45,185 bases of DNA. It comes from Bacteroidales bacterium. Its GTDB lineage: Bacteria > Bacteroidota > Bacteroidia > Bacteroidales > VadinHA17. This document shows, one piece after another, positions 8,876 through 17,263 of this stretch (positions are counted from its first letter, which is position 1; each line of letters starts with the position of its first letter). The stretch is from contig JAAYQC010000137.1 in the NCBI GenBank assembly GCA_012519515.1, positions 1 to 45,185 of the forward strand, in the 5' to 3' direction. Made by a program: the position numbers and the translations under genes. The notes under the pieces were generated by a model. It was not told the DNA's origin and searched no databases. It was given only the letters and a program-made list of their open reading frames with translations.

Positions 8876-9562
8876 TCAATTATCTGTTATTGCTTGCAGT
8901 TCAAGTTTTCCTTCGGAGAGAGCGTACCTGACCTTCATCCTGTCGGCGAGATCCTGTGAGTGTGTGGCAAGAATAAGTGTAATACCGTACTCTCTGTTCA
9001 TGCCTGTCAGCAGGTCGCCCAGGATTTCCGCGTTTCTTCTGTCGAGCGATCCGGTCGGCTCATCAGCAAGAAGAATGGATGGCTGGTTGACAAGTGCTCT
9101 AACAAGTGTCGCTCTTTGGGCTTCGCCTCCGGATATCTGGTAAGGGTATTTCGATGCTATACCGGATATACCCGTCTTCTCCATCATTCTCCGGGCCTCA
9201 TCTGTCTTCCTGCTGTAATCTGCATCTGAAGTTTCGGAGGCAAGAAGCGGAAGAAGAATATTCTCAAAAACTGTAAGATAGGGGAGAAGCAGGTGATCCT
9301 GAAAGACAAAGCCTATATTAAGACTTCTGTACCTGGCTGCCTGATTCTGATCGTAGCTCAGCAGCTGTTTATCCCTGAACAATACTTCTCCAGCATCGGG
9401 TCGGTCAAGTAACCCGATGATATTAAGCAAAGTGGTTTTTCCCGAACCGGAAGGGCCGGTTATGGAAACTGTATCTCCTTCTTTTACTGAAAGGTGAAGG
9501 TCATTCAGAACGATACCTCGCTGCAGGAACGATTTTGAAATATTATTAAGTCTAAGCATCAT
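8876..9562 (-). CDS. ABC transporter ATP-binding protein, LolD/MacB type
   Basis: Cytoplasmic ATPase that powers the adjacent FtsX permease. It has Walker A GPSGSGKTT (residues 36-44), the signature SGGEAQRATLVRAL, and Walker B ILLADEPTGSLD followed by the switch His in ATHSQDL. The 228-aa length is normal for LolD-like proteins. Its ATGATG start overlaps the TGA stop of the glycosyltransferase (ATGA), indicating translational coupling. Met1 or Met2 could be used. The substrate is set by the permease and is unknown. Confidence 0.93.
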   Translation of the reverse strand: MMLRLNNISKSFLQRGIVLNDLHLSVKEGDTVSITGPSGSGKTTLLNIIGLLDRPDAGEVLFRDKQLLSYDQNQAARYRSLNIGFVFQDHLLLPYLTVFENILLPLLASETSDADYSRKTDEARRMMEKTGISGIASKYPYQISGGEAQRATLVRALVNQPSILLADEPTGSLDRRNAEILGDLLTGMNREYGITLILATHSQDLADRMKVRYALSEGKLELQAITDN

Positions 9563-10854
9563 TGCATGACATTATTATAAACTTCCGCGAGTCCGGCCGA
9601 CATTTTATCAAGCGAGAACTCCTTCCTTACCATCTCGTTTCCCTTCTTTCCAAGACTTGCAATCAGTTCTTTATCTTTCAGAAGCATGGTAAGGTTATCA
9701 GCGAGGGCATCCACGGTATCAGGGGAATATACAATCCCTCCGCCGGTTTTCCCGACAATCTCGGGAAAGGCTCCGGTAGCAGGCTGAACCACGGGTATCC
9801 CGGAAGCATTGGCCTCAAGGAGGTAGAGACCGTAGCCATCGTATTTCCTGACAGGCACGCTTATCACATCAACGTCATTGAAGAATTCAAGCTTTTTATC
9901 TCCTTCAAATTCAGGGTAAATTTTAATTGACTTTTCAAGTTTATGCTCCCGTATCTTTCTTATCTGCTCAGATATGAAATCCTTGTCTATTCCGGTATAG
10001 CCTCCGCATATTTTCAGCAACAATCCCGGGATCTCATCACGCTGTTTCATCAAAATAAAGGCATCAACCAGTTTGTCAATCCCGTTATACCTGTTTATAC
10101 GGCTGAAGAATCCTATTGAAGCGGGTTCCCTGTCAGGTCTCGAAATATCATCTTTTTCCGGATCAAAACCCAGCGGAACAACTTTGACGTTTTCGCCACT
10201 ATGCCCGGTTTTGCTTTTGAACAGTTCGCGATAATAATTGCTGGGAGTAACAAAAATATCTACATGGCCCGCTTCCTTTGCAATCATCTTCCACGCGCGC
10301 GAGCGGAAAGGCTCATCCATATCATCGATCCAGTCGTCCTCGTTCAGCAGGGAACATACCACCTTTACATCCATCCTTTGTTTAAGCTGCCTGGCTATTC
10401 CAAGAATTAGCGCGTTGGACAGATGTATAATATCGGGCTTTCCATCTTTCATCAGATATCTGACCAGCCTGTCAACTTCCTGTTTACGAAAGGCATTGTC
10501 GCCTTCTATCATGCTTATTGTCAGCTCCTCGTAGCCTTCGGTGCTGGTTGTGCCTGCCTGTTTCGCGGCAAACCTTAGAAAGAGTTTGCAATCGAGTAAT
10601 TTATCGAAAAATGCCGGCATATTTCTCAGAAAAGGCACCTTTTCCCTGAGGAACATCGAAATTGCCCCGAAGAACACATTTTTGTCGAAACCGCTTTCAC
10701 TGCCGGTTGTCTTGTCTGGCGGCAGGTAAAGAGGTATCGCGCTTGCCTTTATTCCCGGCACTTTTCTAATCGCACGAACATAAAGCATATCTCGGTAGCA
10801 GTTCCCGCAATAAAAGGACCCTCCTGATCCGGTTATCAAATAAACAATTTTCAT
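9559..10854 (-). CDS. GT4-family glycosyltransferase
   Basis: A cytoplasmic retaining glycosyltransferase with a GT-B fold. The N-terminal half starts MKIVYLITGSGGSFYCGNC, carrying the Gly-rich acceptor loop. The C-terminal half contains SIGFFSRINRYNGIDKLVDAF, the usual start of the nucleotide-sugar domain, and YGLYLLEANASGIPVVQPA, the E-x7-type donor-binding motif. Length is 431 aa. It is coupled by overlap to the ABC ATPase and follows a 104-bp gap after the propeller gene, so these three genes may form their own unit or the tail of the long operon. Donor and acceptor are unknown; it may decorate whatever the ABC system handles. Confidence 0.88.
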   Translation of the reverse strand: MKIVYLITGSGGSFYCGNCYRDMLYVRAIRKVPGIKASAIPLYLPPDKTTGSESGFDKNVFFGAISMFLREKVPFLRNMPAFFDKLLDCKLFLRFAAKQAGTTSTEGYEELTISMIEGDNAFRKQEVDRLVRYLMKDGKPDIIHLSNALILGIARQLKQRMDVKVVCSLLNEDDWIDDMDEPFRSRAWKMIAKEAGHVDIFVTPSNYYRELFKSKTGHSGENVKVVPLGFDPEKDDISRPDREPASIGFFSRINRYNGIDKLVDAFILMKQRDEIPGLLLKICGGYTGIDKDFISEQIRKIREHKLEKSIKIYPEFEGDKKLEFFNDVDVISVPVRKYDGYGLYLLEANASGIPVVQPATGAFPEIVGKTGGGIVYSPDTVDALADNLTMLLKDKELIASLGKKGNEMVRKEFSLDKMSAGLAEVYNNVMQ

Positions 10855-10958
10855 ATATAATATAAAAGGTATATCTATAAAGTTAGTTAAAAATCTGGAT
10901 ATACAGTAAAAATTTCACATATAATTGTAGCAGATGAATAAAATCCGGTCAGATCATT

Positions 10959-12077
10959 CTATTTTGTATTAAATGCAAGTAAACGGCCATCTTCAGTCAG
11001 GATATAGAATCTATCCCCCGTCACGGCCGGTGTACTGCTTACAGGTGCTCCGGCATTGAAACTCCAGATCTTTTTACCGTCATGTACTCCAAGCATATAA
11101 ACATTGCCGTCGGCGCTTCCGAACAAAACCTTCGAAGGTGTTATAACTGCCGACCCTGTTATTCTTCCGTTTGTCCGGAATTTCCAGTTAAGCTTTCCGG
11201 TAATAATATCATAGCTGTAAAGGTACTTGTCTTCGTTACCTATGATTACCGAATTTCTTCCAATTGCAGGTATTGCAACCACTGATCCCGATGTTTCGCC
11301 TGCCGGTACTTTCCAGGCCAGTTTGCCGGTGAGCAGGTCGACACAGAAAAAATTGCCGTCATAATCGCCGAAGCAGGCTTTTCCACCTGAAAGGGCAGGG
11401 GATGAGGCAATATAGCTGCCTATTTCTATCGTATCCTTTTCTCTTCCGGTATAGGCATCAACCACCCGGATGAATCCGTCGCAGCCGCCGAAAACAATAT
11501 TGTTGTTCGATACTGCAGGAGTTCCATTGACATAGTTAAGCGTTTCAAGCTTCCACTGTAACAAACCATTGGAAGGATCAACGGAATGAAGATAATAGTC
11601 ATAACTGCCGATTACAATGCCTGACCTTTTTGAAGTTGACCATGCATTGGCCGATCCTGCTATCTGTCCATCAGTCTTGTATCTCCAGGCAAGTTTGCCG
11701 CTTGTCTTATACACGGCATGAAGTGTTCCGTCGCTCAATCCTATTATCACCTTGTCGCCGTACACCATCGGAGGAGCTTCAGCAGCCGAGCCTCCTTCAT
11801 ATCTCCATTTTATCTTGCCGTCGGTTCCGACAGCAATCAGCGTTCCCTTATCATTTCCGAAGAAGATCATTCCGCCGCTGACCACCGGTGAAGAACTTGT
11901 TCTTCCGGTGGCTGCCAGATTCCATACAAGCGAAGGTTTTGTGGAGACTTCAATGTTTGTACTTCCTGTCAGATCAGCTTTGCCTCTGAATATGGGCCAC
12001 TCCTGAGCTGATGTTTGGGCGAGGCAGCTCAGCGGACCTGAAAGCAGCAAAACCGATATCAGGAAAAACTTTTTCAT
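10959..12077 (-). CDS. PQQ-like (BamB-type) beta-propeller protein, secreted
   Basis: A periplasmic beta-propeller of 372 aa. It has a signal peptide (1-20, ending CLAQ), then the WPIFRGKADLTGST motif common at the start of this family. Blades repeat in the style of TGKLAWRYKTDG, TGKLAWKVPAG, TGKLNWKFRTNG and DGKKIWSFNAG, giving about seven or eight copies. Of the five propellers in this gene train it is the only one that looks freely soluble. Its ATG overlaps the TGA of the upstream Fe-S gene. I see no catalytic signature of true quinoprotein dehydrogenases and no c-type heme motif, so a binding or scaffold role is more likely than PQQ catalysis. Confidence 0.88.
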   Translation of the reverse strand: MKKFFLISVLLLSGPLSCLAQTSAQEWPIFRGKADLTGSTNIEVSTKPSLVWNLAATGRTSSSPVVSGGMIFFGNDKGTLIAVGTDGKIKWRYEGGSAAEAPPMVYGDKVIIGLSDGTLHAVYKTSGKLAWRYKTDGQIAGSANAWSTSKRSGIVIGSYDYYLHSVDPSNGLLQWKLETLNYVNGTPAVSNNNIVFGGCDGFIRVVDAYTGREKDTIEIGSYIASSPALSGGKACFGDYDGNFFCVDLLTGKLAWKVPAGETSGSVVAIPAIGRNSVIIGNEDKYLYSYDIITGKLNWKFRTNGRITGSAVITPSKVLFGSADGNVYMLGVHDGKKIWSFNAGAPVSSTPAVTGDRFYILTEDGRLLAFNTK

Positions 12078-13141
12078 GTCCCATTGTTTTCGTTAAAAAA
12101 TGCCAGTGCACCAGTAGGACATACTTCGACGCATTTTTTTGCAACTAAAGCCGGTATGTCATCAAATTCAACAGTAAGCGGTTCCGAAATCATTGATACA
12201 AAACCCCTGTTAATGAAGCAGAGAGCCGGTTCGTCAGTAGAATCTGCCACTGCCCTTACACAAAGTCCGCATTTAATACATTTGGCATTCTCAAAAACCA
12301 GGCCGGTTTTATGATTTATCTTTTTTGTCACCGGGGTATTGATGAATTTCCCCCTGGGGTCCTTAATCGAGAACATCTCTGCCAGTTCTCTCAGCCTGCA
12401 GCCGGATGAAGCACGGCAGTCACAATGCATACAGCTTGCTGCTTCCTCAGCGGCTTCTTTAAAACCGGCAATTTCCTCATGGCGTACTACTTTGTCAGGG
12501 CATTCTTTCAGCCATTCGAGTTGTTCTGTTGCATCAAGAGCACCTATTCTGGATGCAAATCTCTTTCGGACATCATTTTCTGAATATAGGGGAGACACTT
12601 CATACTTAGGAGTTTCCGGCAGGTTCCTGCTCAAAAAGATCCTGATATTCCTGATTGAAACAGGAGTGTCAATTCTTTTTCTCCTGCAGGCATTCACGCA
12701 GAAAGCCTTGCAATTGATGCAATTCAACTCGCCACCCTTCATTTCGGACCTGATAAGTTCGGCGGCTTCATCATATTCACCGGCAATAAGCAGTCTGTTC
12801 ATAAGCGGTATGTTGTATCCCATCGGGCAAACCACCCGGCACTGCGCTTCACATTCTGCCCTGTGTTCCGACAGCAGGAGAGTGACTGCCTTTTTTCTTA
12901 GGGCAATAACCTCTTCACCTGATGCATCGATATCCATTCCTTCCTGAACAAGGGCTGTGCAGGAGGGAATGAAATTGTTTCGTTTTTTGTCCCTGACCAT
13001 ACAGACCATGCATGATGAGTAAGGTTCAATTCCATCACTATGACAAAGGGTAGGAATTTCAATTCCGGCAATCCTCGCCGCATCAAGAATTGTCTGACCT
13101 TCCCTGACTTCTATCTCTGTATCGTCAATTTTGATTTTCAT
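12074..13141 (-). CDS. Short NuoG/HydA-like Fe-S protein: 2Fe-2S ferredoxin plus dicluster domain
   Basis: A cytoplasmic electron-transfer subunit of about 355 aa. Domain one (about 1-75) is a [2Fe-2S] ferredoxin as in NuoG/HydA, with CHSDGIEPYSSCMVC. Domain two, from about 100, resembles the Fe-S domain of glutamate synthase small subunits (CEAQCRVVCPMGYNIP, LNCINCKAFCVNACRR, CMHCDC). Domain three near the C-terminus is ferredoxin-like (CIKCGLCVRAV, CVEVCPTGAL). It lacks the H-cluster domain of HydA and any molybdopterin domain, so it is an electron wire only. I chose the ATG at 13141 (MKIKID); the track's 13168 and an ATG at 13150 are alternatives. All overlap the end of the NuoEF fusion, its likely partner. 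Confidence 0.85.
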   Translation of the reverse strand: MKIKIDDTEIEVREGQTILDAARIAGIEIPTLCHSDGIEPYSSCMVCMVRDKKRNNFIPSCTALVQEGMDIDASGEEVIALRKKAVTLLLSEHRAECEAQCRVVCPMGYNIPLMNRLLIAGEYDEAAELIRSEMKGGELNCINCKAFCVNACRRKRIDTPVSIRNIRIFLSRNLPETPKYEVSPLYSENDVRKRFASRIGALDATEQLEWLKECPDKVVRHEEIAGFKEAAEEAASCMHCDCRASSGCRLRELAEMFSIKDPRGKFINTPVTKKINHKTGLVFENAKCIKCGLCVRAVADSTDEPALCFINRGFVSMISEPLTVEFDDIPALVAKKCVEVCPTGALAFFNENNGT

Positions 13142-15560
13142 CTTTTTCATAAACAAGTTCAATGGCATTTTCCGGGCACACCACCCTGCAGTTGTCGCAT
13201 TTGGTACACAGCGAATAATCTATCACATGTTTCTCATAAGGTGTGAAAGGAATTGCATCAACCGGACAATCCTGTGCACATTTTGTACATCCGGTGCATT
13301 TATCACTTATAGAATATTTTACAAGGTCCCTGCATCTCTTTGAAGGACAGATTCCCCTTGTGTGGGCTTCATACTCTTCCCTGAAATACCGTAATCCGGT
13401 AATTACTGGATTGGGAGCAGTTTTTCCGAGGCCACACAGGCTTCCTTTTTTAATATCAAGGCAAAGCTGCTCAAGTTCATCCAGTTCCGCGATTGTAGCC
13501 TTGCCCTGGGTAAGCCTTGTTAGAATATCGAGCATATGTTTCGTTCCGACCCTGCAATATGTACATTTCCCGCACGACTGCTTGTGTGTGAACTCAAGAA
13601 AGTATTTTGCCATATCGACCATGCAGTCGGTATCGTCAAGAACCACCATTCCTCCTGAACCCATCATAGCCCCCAGGCGGTTCAGCTCTTCATAGTCGAC
13701 GGCTGTATCGGCAAGCCTTTCGGGAATGCATCCTCCTGAAGGTCCCCCGATCTGAACTGCCTTGAAGGTCCTTCCTTCCAGAACTCCATGTCCGATCTTT
13801 TCAACGATATCACGGATGGTAGTCCCCATCGGAACTTCAATGAGTCCTCCCCGCGCCACTTTCCCTGCAAGTGCAAATACCTTGGTTCCCTTGCTTTTTT
13901 CGGTACCTATATCATTGAATTCAGCTGAGCCGTTATTAATAATCCAGGGTACAAGCGAAAGCGTTTCCACGTTATTGACAAGCGTAGGATATCCCTTGTA
14001 ACCCTTTACGGCAGGATAAGGAGGTCTCAGGTGAGGGGTTCCGCGCTTTCCCTCGAGCGAGGCTATCAGGGCTGTTTCCTCACCGCATACAAAAGCCCCG
14101 GCACCTTCAAAAACTTCAATGCTGAATGAAAAGCCTGATCCCTTTATATTATTTCCTACTATACCTTTTTCCTTACAGATCCTCAGAGCATTTTTCACCC
14201 TTGAAACGGCCAGAGGATATTCATCCCTTATGTAAAAGATACCCCTGTCGGCTCCGGTGGCAAATCCAGCAATAAGCATTCCTTCAATAATCCTGAAGGG
14301 AAATGACTCCAGGATCATCCTGTCCATAAAAGCTCCCGGGTCTCCTTCATCGCCGTTGCATACCACATACTTGGGCTTTTCCTTCATTGCCGATGAGATC
14401 TCCCATTTTTTCCCTGTAAGGAATCCTGCTCCGCCGCGGCCTCTCAGACCGCTGGCGGTTATCAGCGATATCACCCCGGCAGGATTATTTTCCGTCAGCA
14501 CAGTCTTAAGAGCATTATAACCTCCGAGAAGCTCATATTCATCATATGAATCAGGTCTCATAACACCGCCGTTCAGCGTAGCAATATGTAACTGCTTGCT
14601 AAGGAAGTTATTCAGGGTTTTCTCCCGGGTATCGGTGGGCAGATTTACCGGACTGTAAACCATATCATCTGAAAGAAAGGTGTCGGCAATATTGTTTATC
14701 CTGAATTTCAGTTTCTTGTCGAACGATTTAGGCTGAATATGTTTCAGGATGATCTCTTCCACCTGGTCTTTTCTCACATTGGTGTATCTGGAACTTACCT
14801 TATCTCCGGAAACAATCTCAAGAAGGGGAGTCTGATTGCAGACACCCACGCAGCCAACAGGCTTAACATTTATGTTGAGCTCATAATACTCCCTTATATC
14901 AAGCAGTTTTCCAAGGATATCCCTGCTGCCTCCGGCCACACAGCATGAGCCCAGTCCAATACGGACTTCAGCGTCATAAGATTCCTGCTCCGGTTCTTCT
15001 TTCTTTTTACTTTTCTTCGATACTGATTGAAGAAAATCAGTCACTATCTCTTTTACCTGAGTAGGCTTCACGTGGCCATAGGTCTTTTCGTCAATCTGAA
15101 CCACAGGAGCAAGGGTGCAGCAGCCCAGGCAGGCTACCTCTTCAATCGAAAACAGATTATCGGGTGAGCTGTTTTTTTCTTCGCTTATCTTCAGACCCCT
15201 CCTGAAAGCATCGGCTATGAGTTCAGATCCCTTCACATGGCATGCAGTACCGGAGCATATTTTAATAGTGTGTTTCCCGGAGGGGATGTGCCTGAACTGG
15301 GAATAGAATGTTGAAACGCCTGATATCTGTCCCGGAGTGATCTCGGTCACTCTGCAAATATATTTAAGGGCTTCCGAAGGAAGATAATTAAGTCTTTTCT
15401 GCACTTTCTGCAGAACCTGTATCACCTTATCCTTCCCTGTACCTGTTTCTTTTACAACGGCATCCACAACCGAGGTTATCTCTTCGACCGAAAGAGTGCC
15501 CTGATTGCAATTACAACTTTCTGTATGTTTATTTTCCTGTTTCAATTTTGTGAAATGCAA
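13125..15560 (-). CDS. NuoE-NuoF fusion, NADH-oxidising flavoprotein with C-terminal ferredoxin clusters
   Basis: Predicted diaphorase that oxidises NADH at FMN and passes electrons to Fe-S clusters. Residues about 20-180 are a full NuoE thioredoxin-like [2Fe-2S] domain with Cys102, Cys107, Cys144 and Cys148. Residues 198-275 are the second thioredoxin-like domain seen at the start of HydB-type NuoF (GSCCVAGG, CVGVCNQTP). The NuoF core has GLRGRGGAGFLTGKKW for FMN, CNGDEGDPGAFMDR for NADH, and the N3-type cluster SCGKCTYCRVG with SLCGLG. The tail holds two [4Fe-4S] motifs (CTGCTKCAQDCP, CTKCDNCRVVCP). At 811 aa this joins what are usually HydC and HydB. It suits HydABC-type bifurcating or NAD-linked dehydrogenase complexes, but no catalytic partner lies nearby. 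Confidence 0.92.
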   Translation of the reverse strand: MHFTKLKQENKHTESCNCNQGTLSVEEITSVVDAVVKETGTGKDKVIQVLQKVQKRLNYLPSEALKYICRVTEITPGQISGVSTFYSQFRHIPSGKHTIKICSGTACHVKGSELIADAFRRGLKISEEKNSSPDNLFSIEEVACLGCCTLAPVVQIDEKTYGHVKPTQVKEIVTDFLQSVSKKSKKKEEPEQESYDAEVRIGLGSCCVAGGSRDILGKLLDIREYYELNINVKPVGCVGVCNQTPLLEIVSGDKVSSRYTNVRKDQVEEIILKHIQPKSFDKKLKFRINNIADTFLSDDMVYSPVNLPTDTREKTLNNFLSKQLHIATLNGGVMRPDSYDEYELLGGYNALKTVLTENNPAGVISLITASGLRGRGGAGFLTGKKWEISSAMKEKPKYVVCNGDEGDPGAFMDRMILESFPFRIIEGMLIAGFATGADRGIFYIRDEYPLAVSRVKNALRICKEKGIVGNNIKGSGFSFSIEVFEGAGAFVCGEETALIASLEGKRGTPHLRPPYPAVKGYKGYPTLVNNVETLSLVPWIINNGSAEFNDIGTEKSKGTKVFALAGKVARGGLIEVPMGTTIRDIVEKIGHGVLEGRTFKAVQIGGPSGGCIPERLADTAVDYEELNRLGAMMGSGGMVVLDDTDCMVDMAKYFLEFTHKQSCGKCTYCRVGTKHMLDILTRLTQGKATIAELDELEQLCLDIKKGSLCGLGKTAPNPVITGLRYFREEYEAHTRGICPSKRCRDLVKYSISDKCTGCTKCAQDCPVDAIPFTPYEKHVIDYSLCTKCDNCRVVCPENAIELVYEKDENQN

Positions 15561-17263
15561 AAGATACTGTTTCTACCACGAATGTAAATGTTCTTATCCG
15601 AAAACGCCGGGGTACAGTCTGAAGGCTCACCAATTGGCGATTCTGCAATCAGCCGGTACTCCGGACCGGCATTGACTATATGCATCAATCCGCTTCTGTC
15701 GAGGCAGTAAACCTTATCCCCGGCAATAATCGGTGAAGCATAGAACTGATCCGGGAAGTAATGTGTCCACAGGGTGTCTCCTTTCATTGCATCGTAGCAC
15801 GCAAGGTCGCCAACACCAGTAGCAATGAAAAGGTATTGGTTGTTGGCAACAGGACTGGACACATCAGAGGTAAACATATTATCTTCCCAGACAATTGAAG
15901 GACCGGGACCGGGTTTCACCGCGGCCAGGCGTGAATAATCAGTTACGGCATAAACATAATTGCTGTTAATAGCGAGGGAGGGAGCCACATCACCGCTGAG
16001 AACCTCATAGGCCCACAGTTCCTTTCCTGTTGCAGGATCGAATGAAGCCACTTCAGGGTTGCGATTGATAAGCACCTGTGTTATTCCGTTGAATGTCGCG
16101 ATTGATGGTGAAGACCAGGACGATCTTCCCCTCCTCAAGGTTTCCCACTTCATATCGCCTGTTGAAGTATCGAAGCCCATTACCGAAACCTTCTCGTCCG
16201 AATCGAACTGGACAATCAGGGTGCCCTCGTGTATTATAACAGAGCATGAATAGCCGTAGATATTTTCCGGTGTTCCGATATTCTTGCCCCATTTTAATTT
16301 TCCGTCCATATCGAGGCACACCAGGTTTCCGTTTGCAAAAATCGCACAAACGGAATTACCGTCAGTTGCGGCAGTGGGAGCAGCTATGCCAGTGTCGTGG
16401 TCAGTGTCGGGTGGAGCATCGGGCTGACCGGGCAGTCCTGAGGCTGGGGCTGTCCATAGCAAATCGCCGCTGTTCTTGTCAAGACAATATACCTCACAAT
16501 TGTTGCCTTCGGCGCCGGTAACGAATAGTTTGTCGCCCCATATCACCGGTGAGCTTTTGCCGTTCATTGCAACGCTTGTCTTCCATTTAATGTTGGTTCC
16601 GCTTTCGGCATCCCATTCAACCGGGTAATCAGTTCCGCCGGCAATGCCTCTGCCGTCCTGACCTCTGAAAAAGGGAAAATTAACCGGATCGGGAAAGAAA
16701 GTCTCCTCTGACACATAAGCTGATGTTTCTCCCTTCTCCTTTTTCTTTTCACTCTTTTCTGCTTTCGCGGTTCTTCTGCCCGAGAGGTCAGGCAAATCCT
16801 TCCTTAGAATGAATGAAGAAACTATTGCGCCAAGCGTCAGCACGGCAACCGCTCCGGCGAGATATTTTGCATACCTTGCTTTTTCAGAGACCTGATCAGT
16901 TTTTTCTCCCGGTACTGAAGGAAGGTTCTTTTCACTACCTGCAATAAGCCTCTGACAGAGTACGAATATTACAGCACCGCTTATCAGCAGCCATGAACCC
17001 GTTTCAAGTTGCCGGCGGGAGGAAAAATAGGCTTTCCTTGCCATAAGGTCGAGCGCTCTTACCTGCTCAGCCTTAACTGCATTTTCATGATCCTTGTCAA
17101 ATTCCTCCTTTACCGATACTATCGCGGGATTGTCAAGCGGATCGAGGGCTTTCATCTGGATTATGCTCAGGAGCATGGTCAGCGCTACGATCAGCGTGAA
17201 TATACCAGCAGCGGTACCGATTCCCCTGAGAATCTTCAGATCCTTTTCATCAAGCTTTATCAT
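15542..17263 (-). CDS. Membrane-anchored PQQ-like beta-propeller protein with three N-terminal TM segments
   Basis: A 573-aa protein with TM segments near residues 14-32, 88-105 and 130-150, separated by a charged loop, then a Lys/Glu-rich linker (KAEKSEKKKEKGE) and a propeller from about 190 to the end. The propeller opens with FPFFRGQDGRGIAGG and has blades such as SGDLLWTAPASG, TGDMKWETLRRG and TGKELWAYEVLSG. The arrangement puts the propeller in the periplasm, tethered to the inner membrane beside the NapH-like protein encoded upstream (14-bp overlap). It overlaps the start of the NuoEF gene by 19 bp. The function is unknown; a docking scaffold for the redox proteins is an inference from context. 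Confidence 0.85.
   Translation of the reverse strand: MIKLDEKDLKILRGIGTAAGIFTLIVALTMLLSIIQMKALDPLDNPAIVSVKEEFDKDHENAVKAEQVRALDLMARKAYFSSRRQLETGSWLLISGAVIFVLCQRLIAGSEKNLPSVPGEKTDQVSEKARYAKYLAGAVAVLTLGAIVSSFILRKDLPDLSGRRTAKAEKSEKKKEKGETSAYVSEETFFPDPVNFPFFRGQDGRGIAGGTDYPVEWDAESGTNIKWKTSVAMNGKSSPVIWGDKLFVTGAEGNNCEVYCLDKNSGDLLWTAPASGLPGQPDAPPDTDHDTGIAAPTAATDGNSVCAIFANGNLVCLDMDGKLKWGKNIGTPENIYGYSCSVIIHEGTLIVQFDSDEKVSVMGFDTSTGDMKWETLRRGRSSWSSPSIATFNGITQVLINRNPEVASFDPATGKELWAYEVLSGDVAPSLAINSNYVYAVTDYSRLAAVKPGPGPSIVWEDNMFTSDVSSPVANNQYLFIATGVGDLACYDAMKGDTLWTHYFPDQFYASPIIAGDKVYCLDRSGLMHIVNAGPEYRLIAESPIGEPSDCTPAFSDKNIYIRGRNSIFCISQN

Noticed and set aside
12339-12947. 202-aa plus-strand ORF
   Set aside because: It lies wholly inside the NuoG-like gene on the other strand and is Ser-rich without motifs.
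12074-15560. HydABC [FeFe]-hydrogenase
   Set aside because: The H-cluster domain motifs are absent from the NuoG-like protein and no other hydrogenase gene is in the window.
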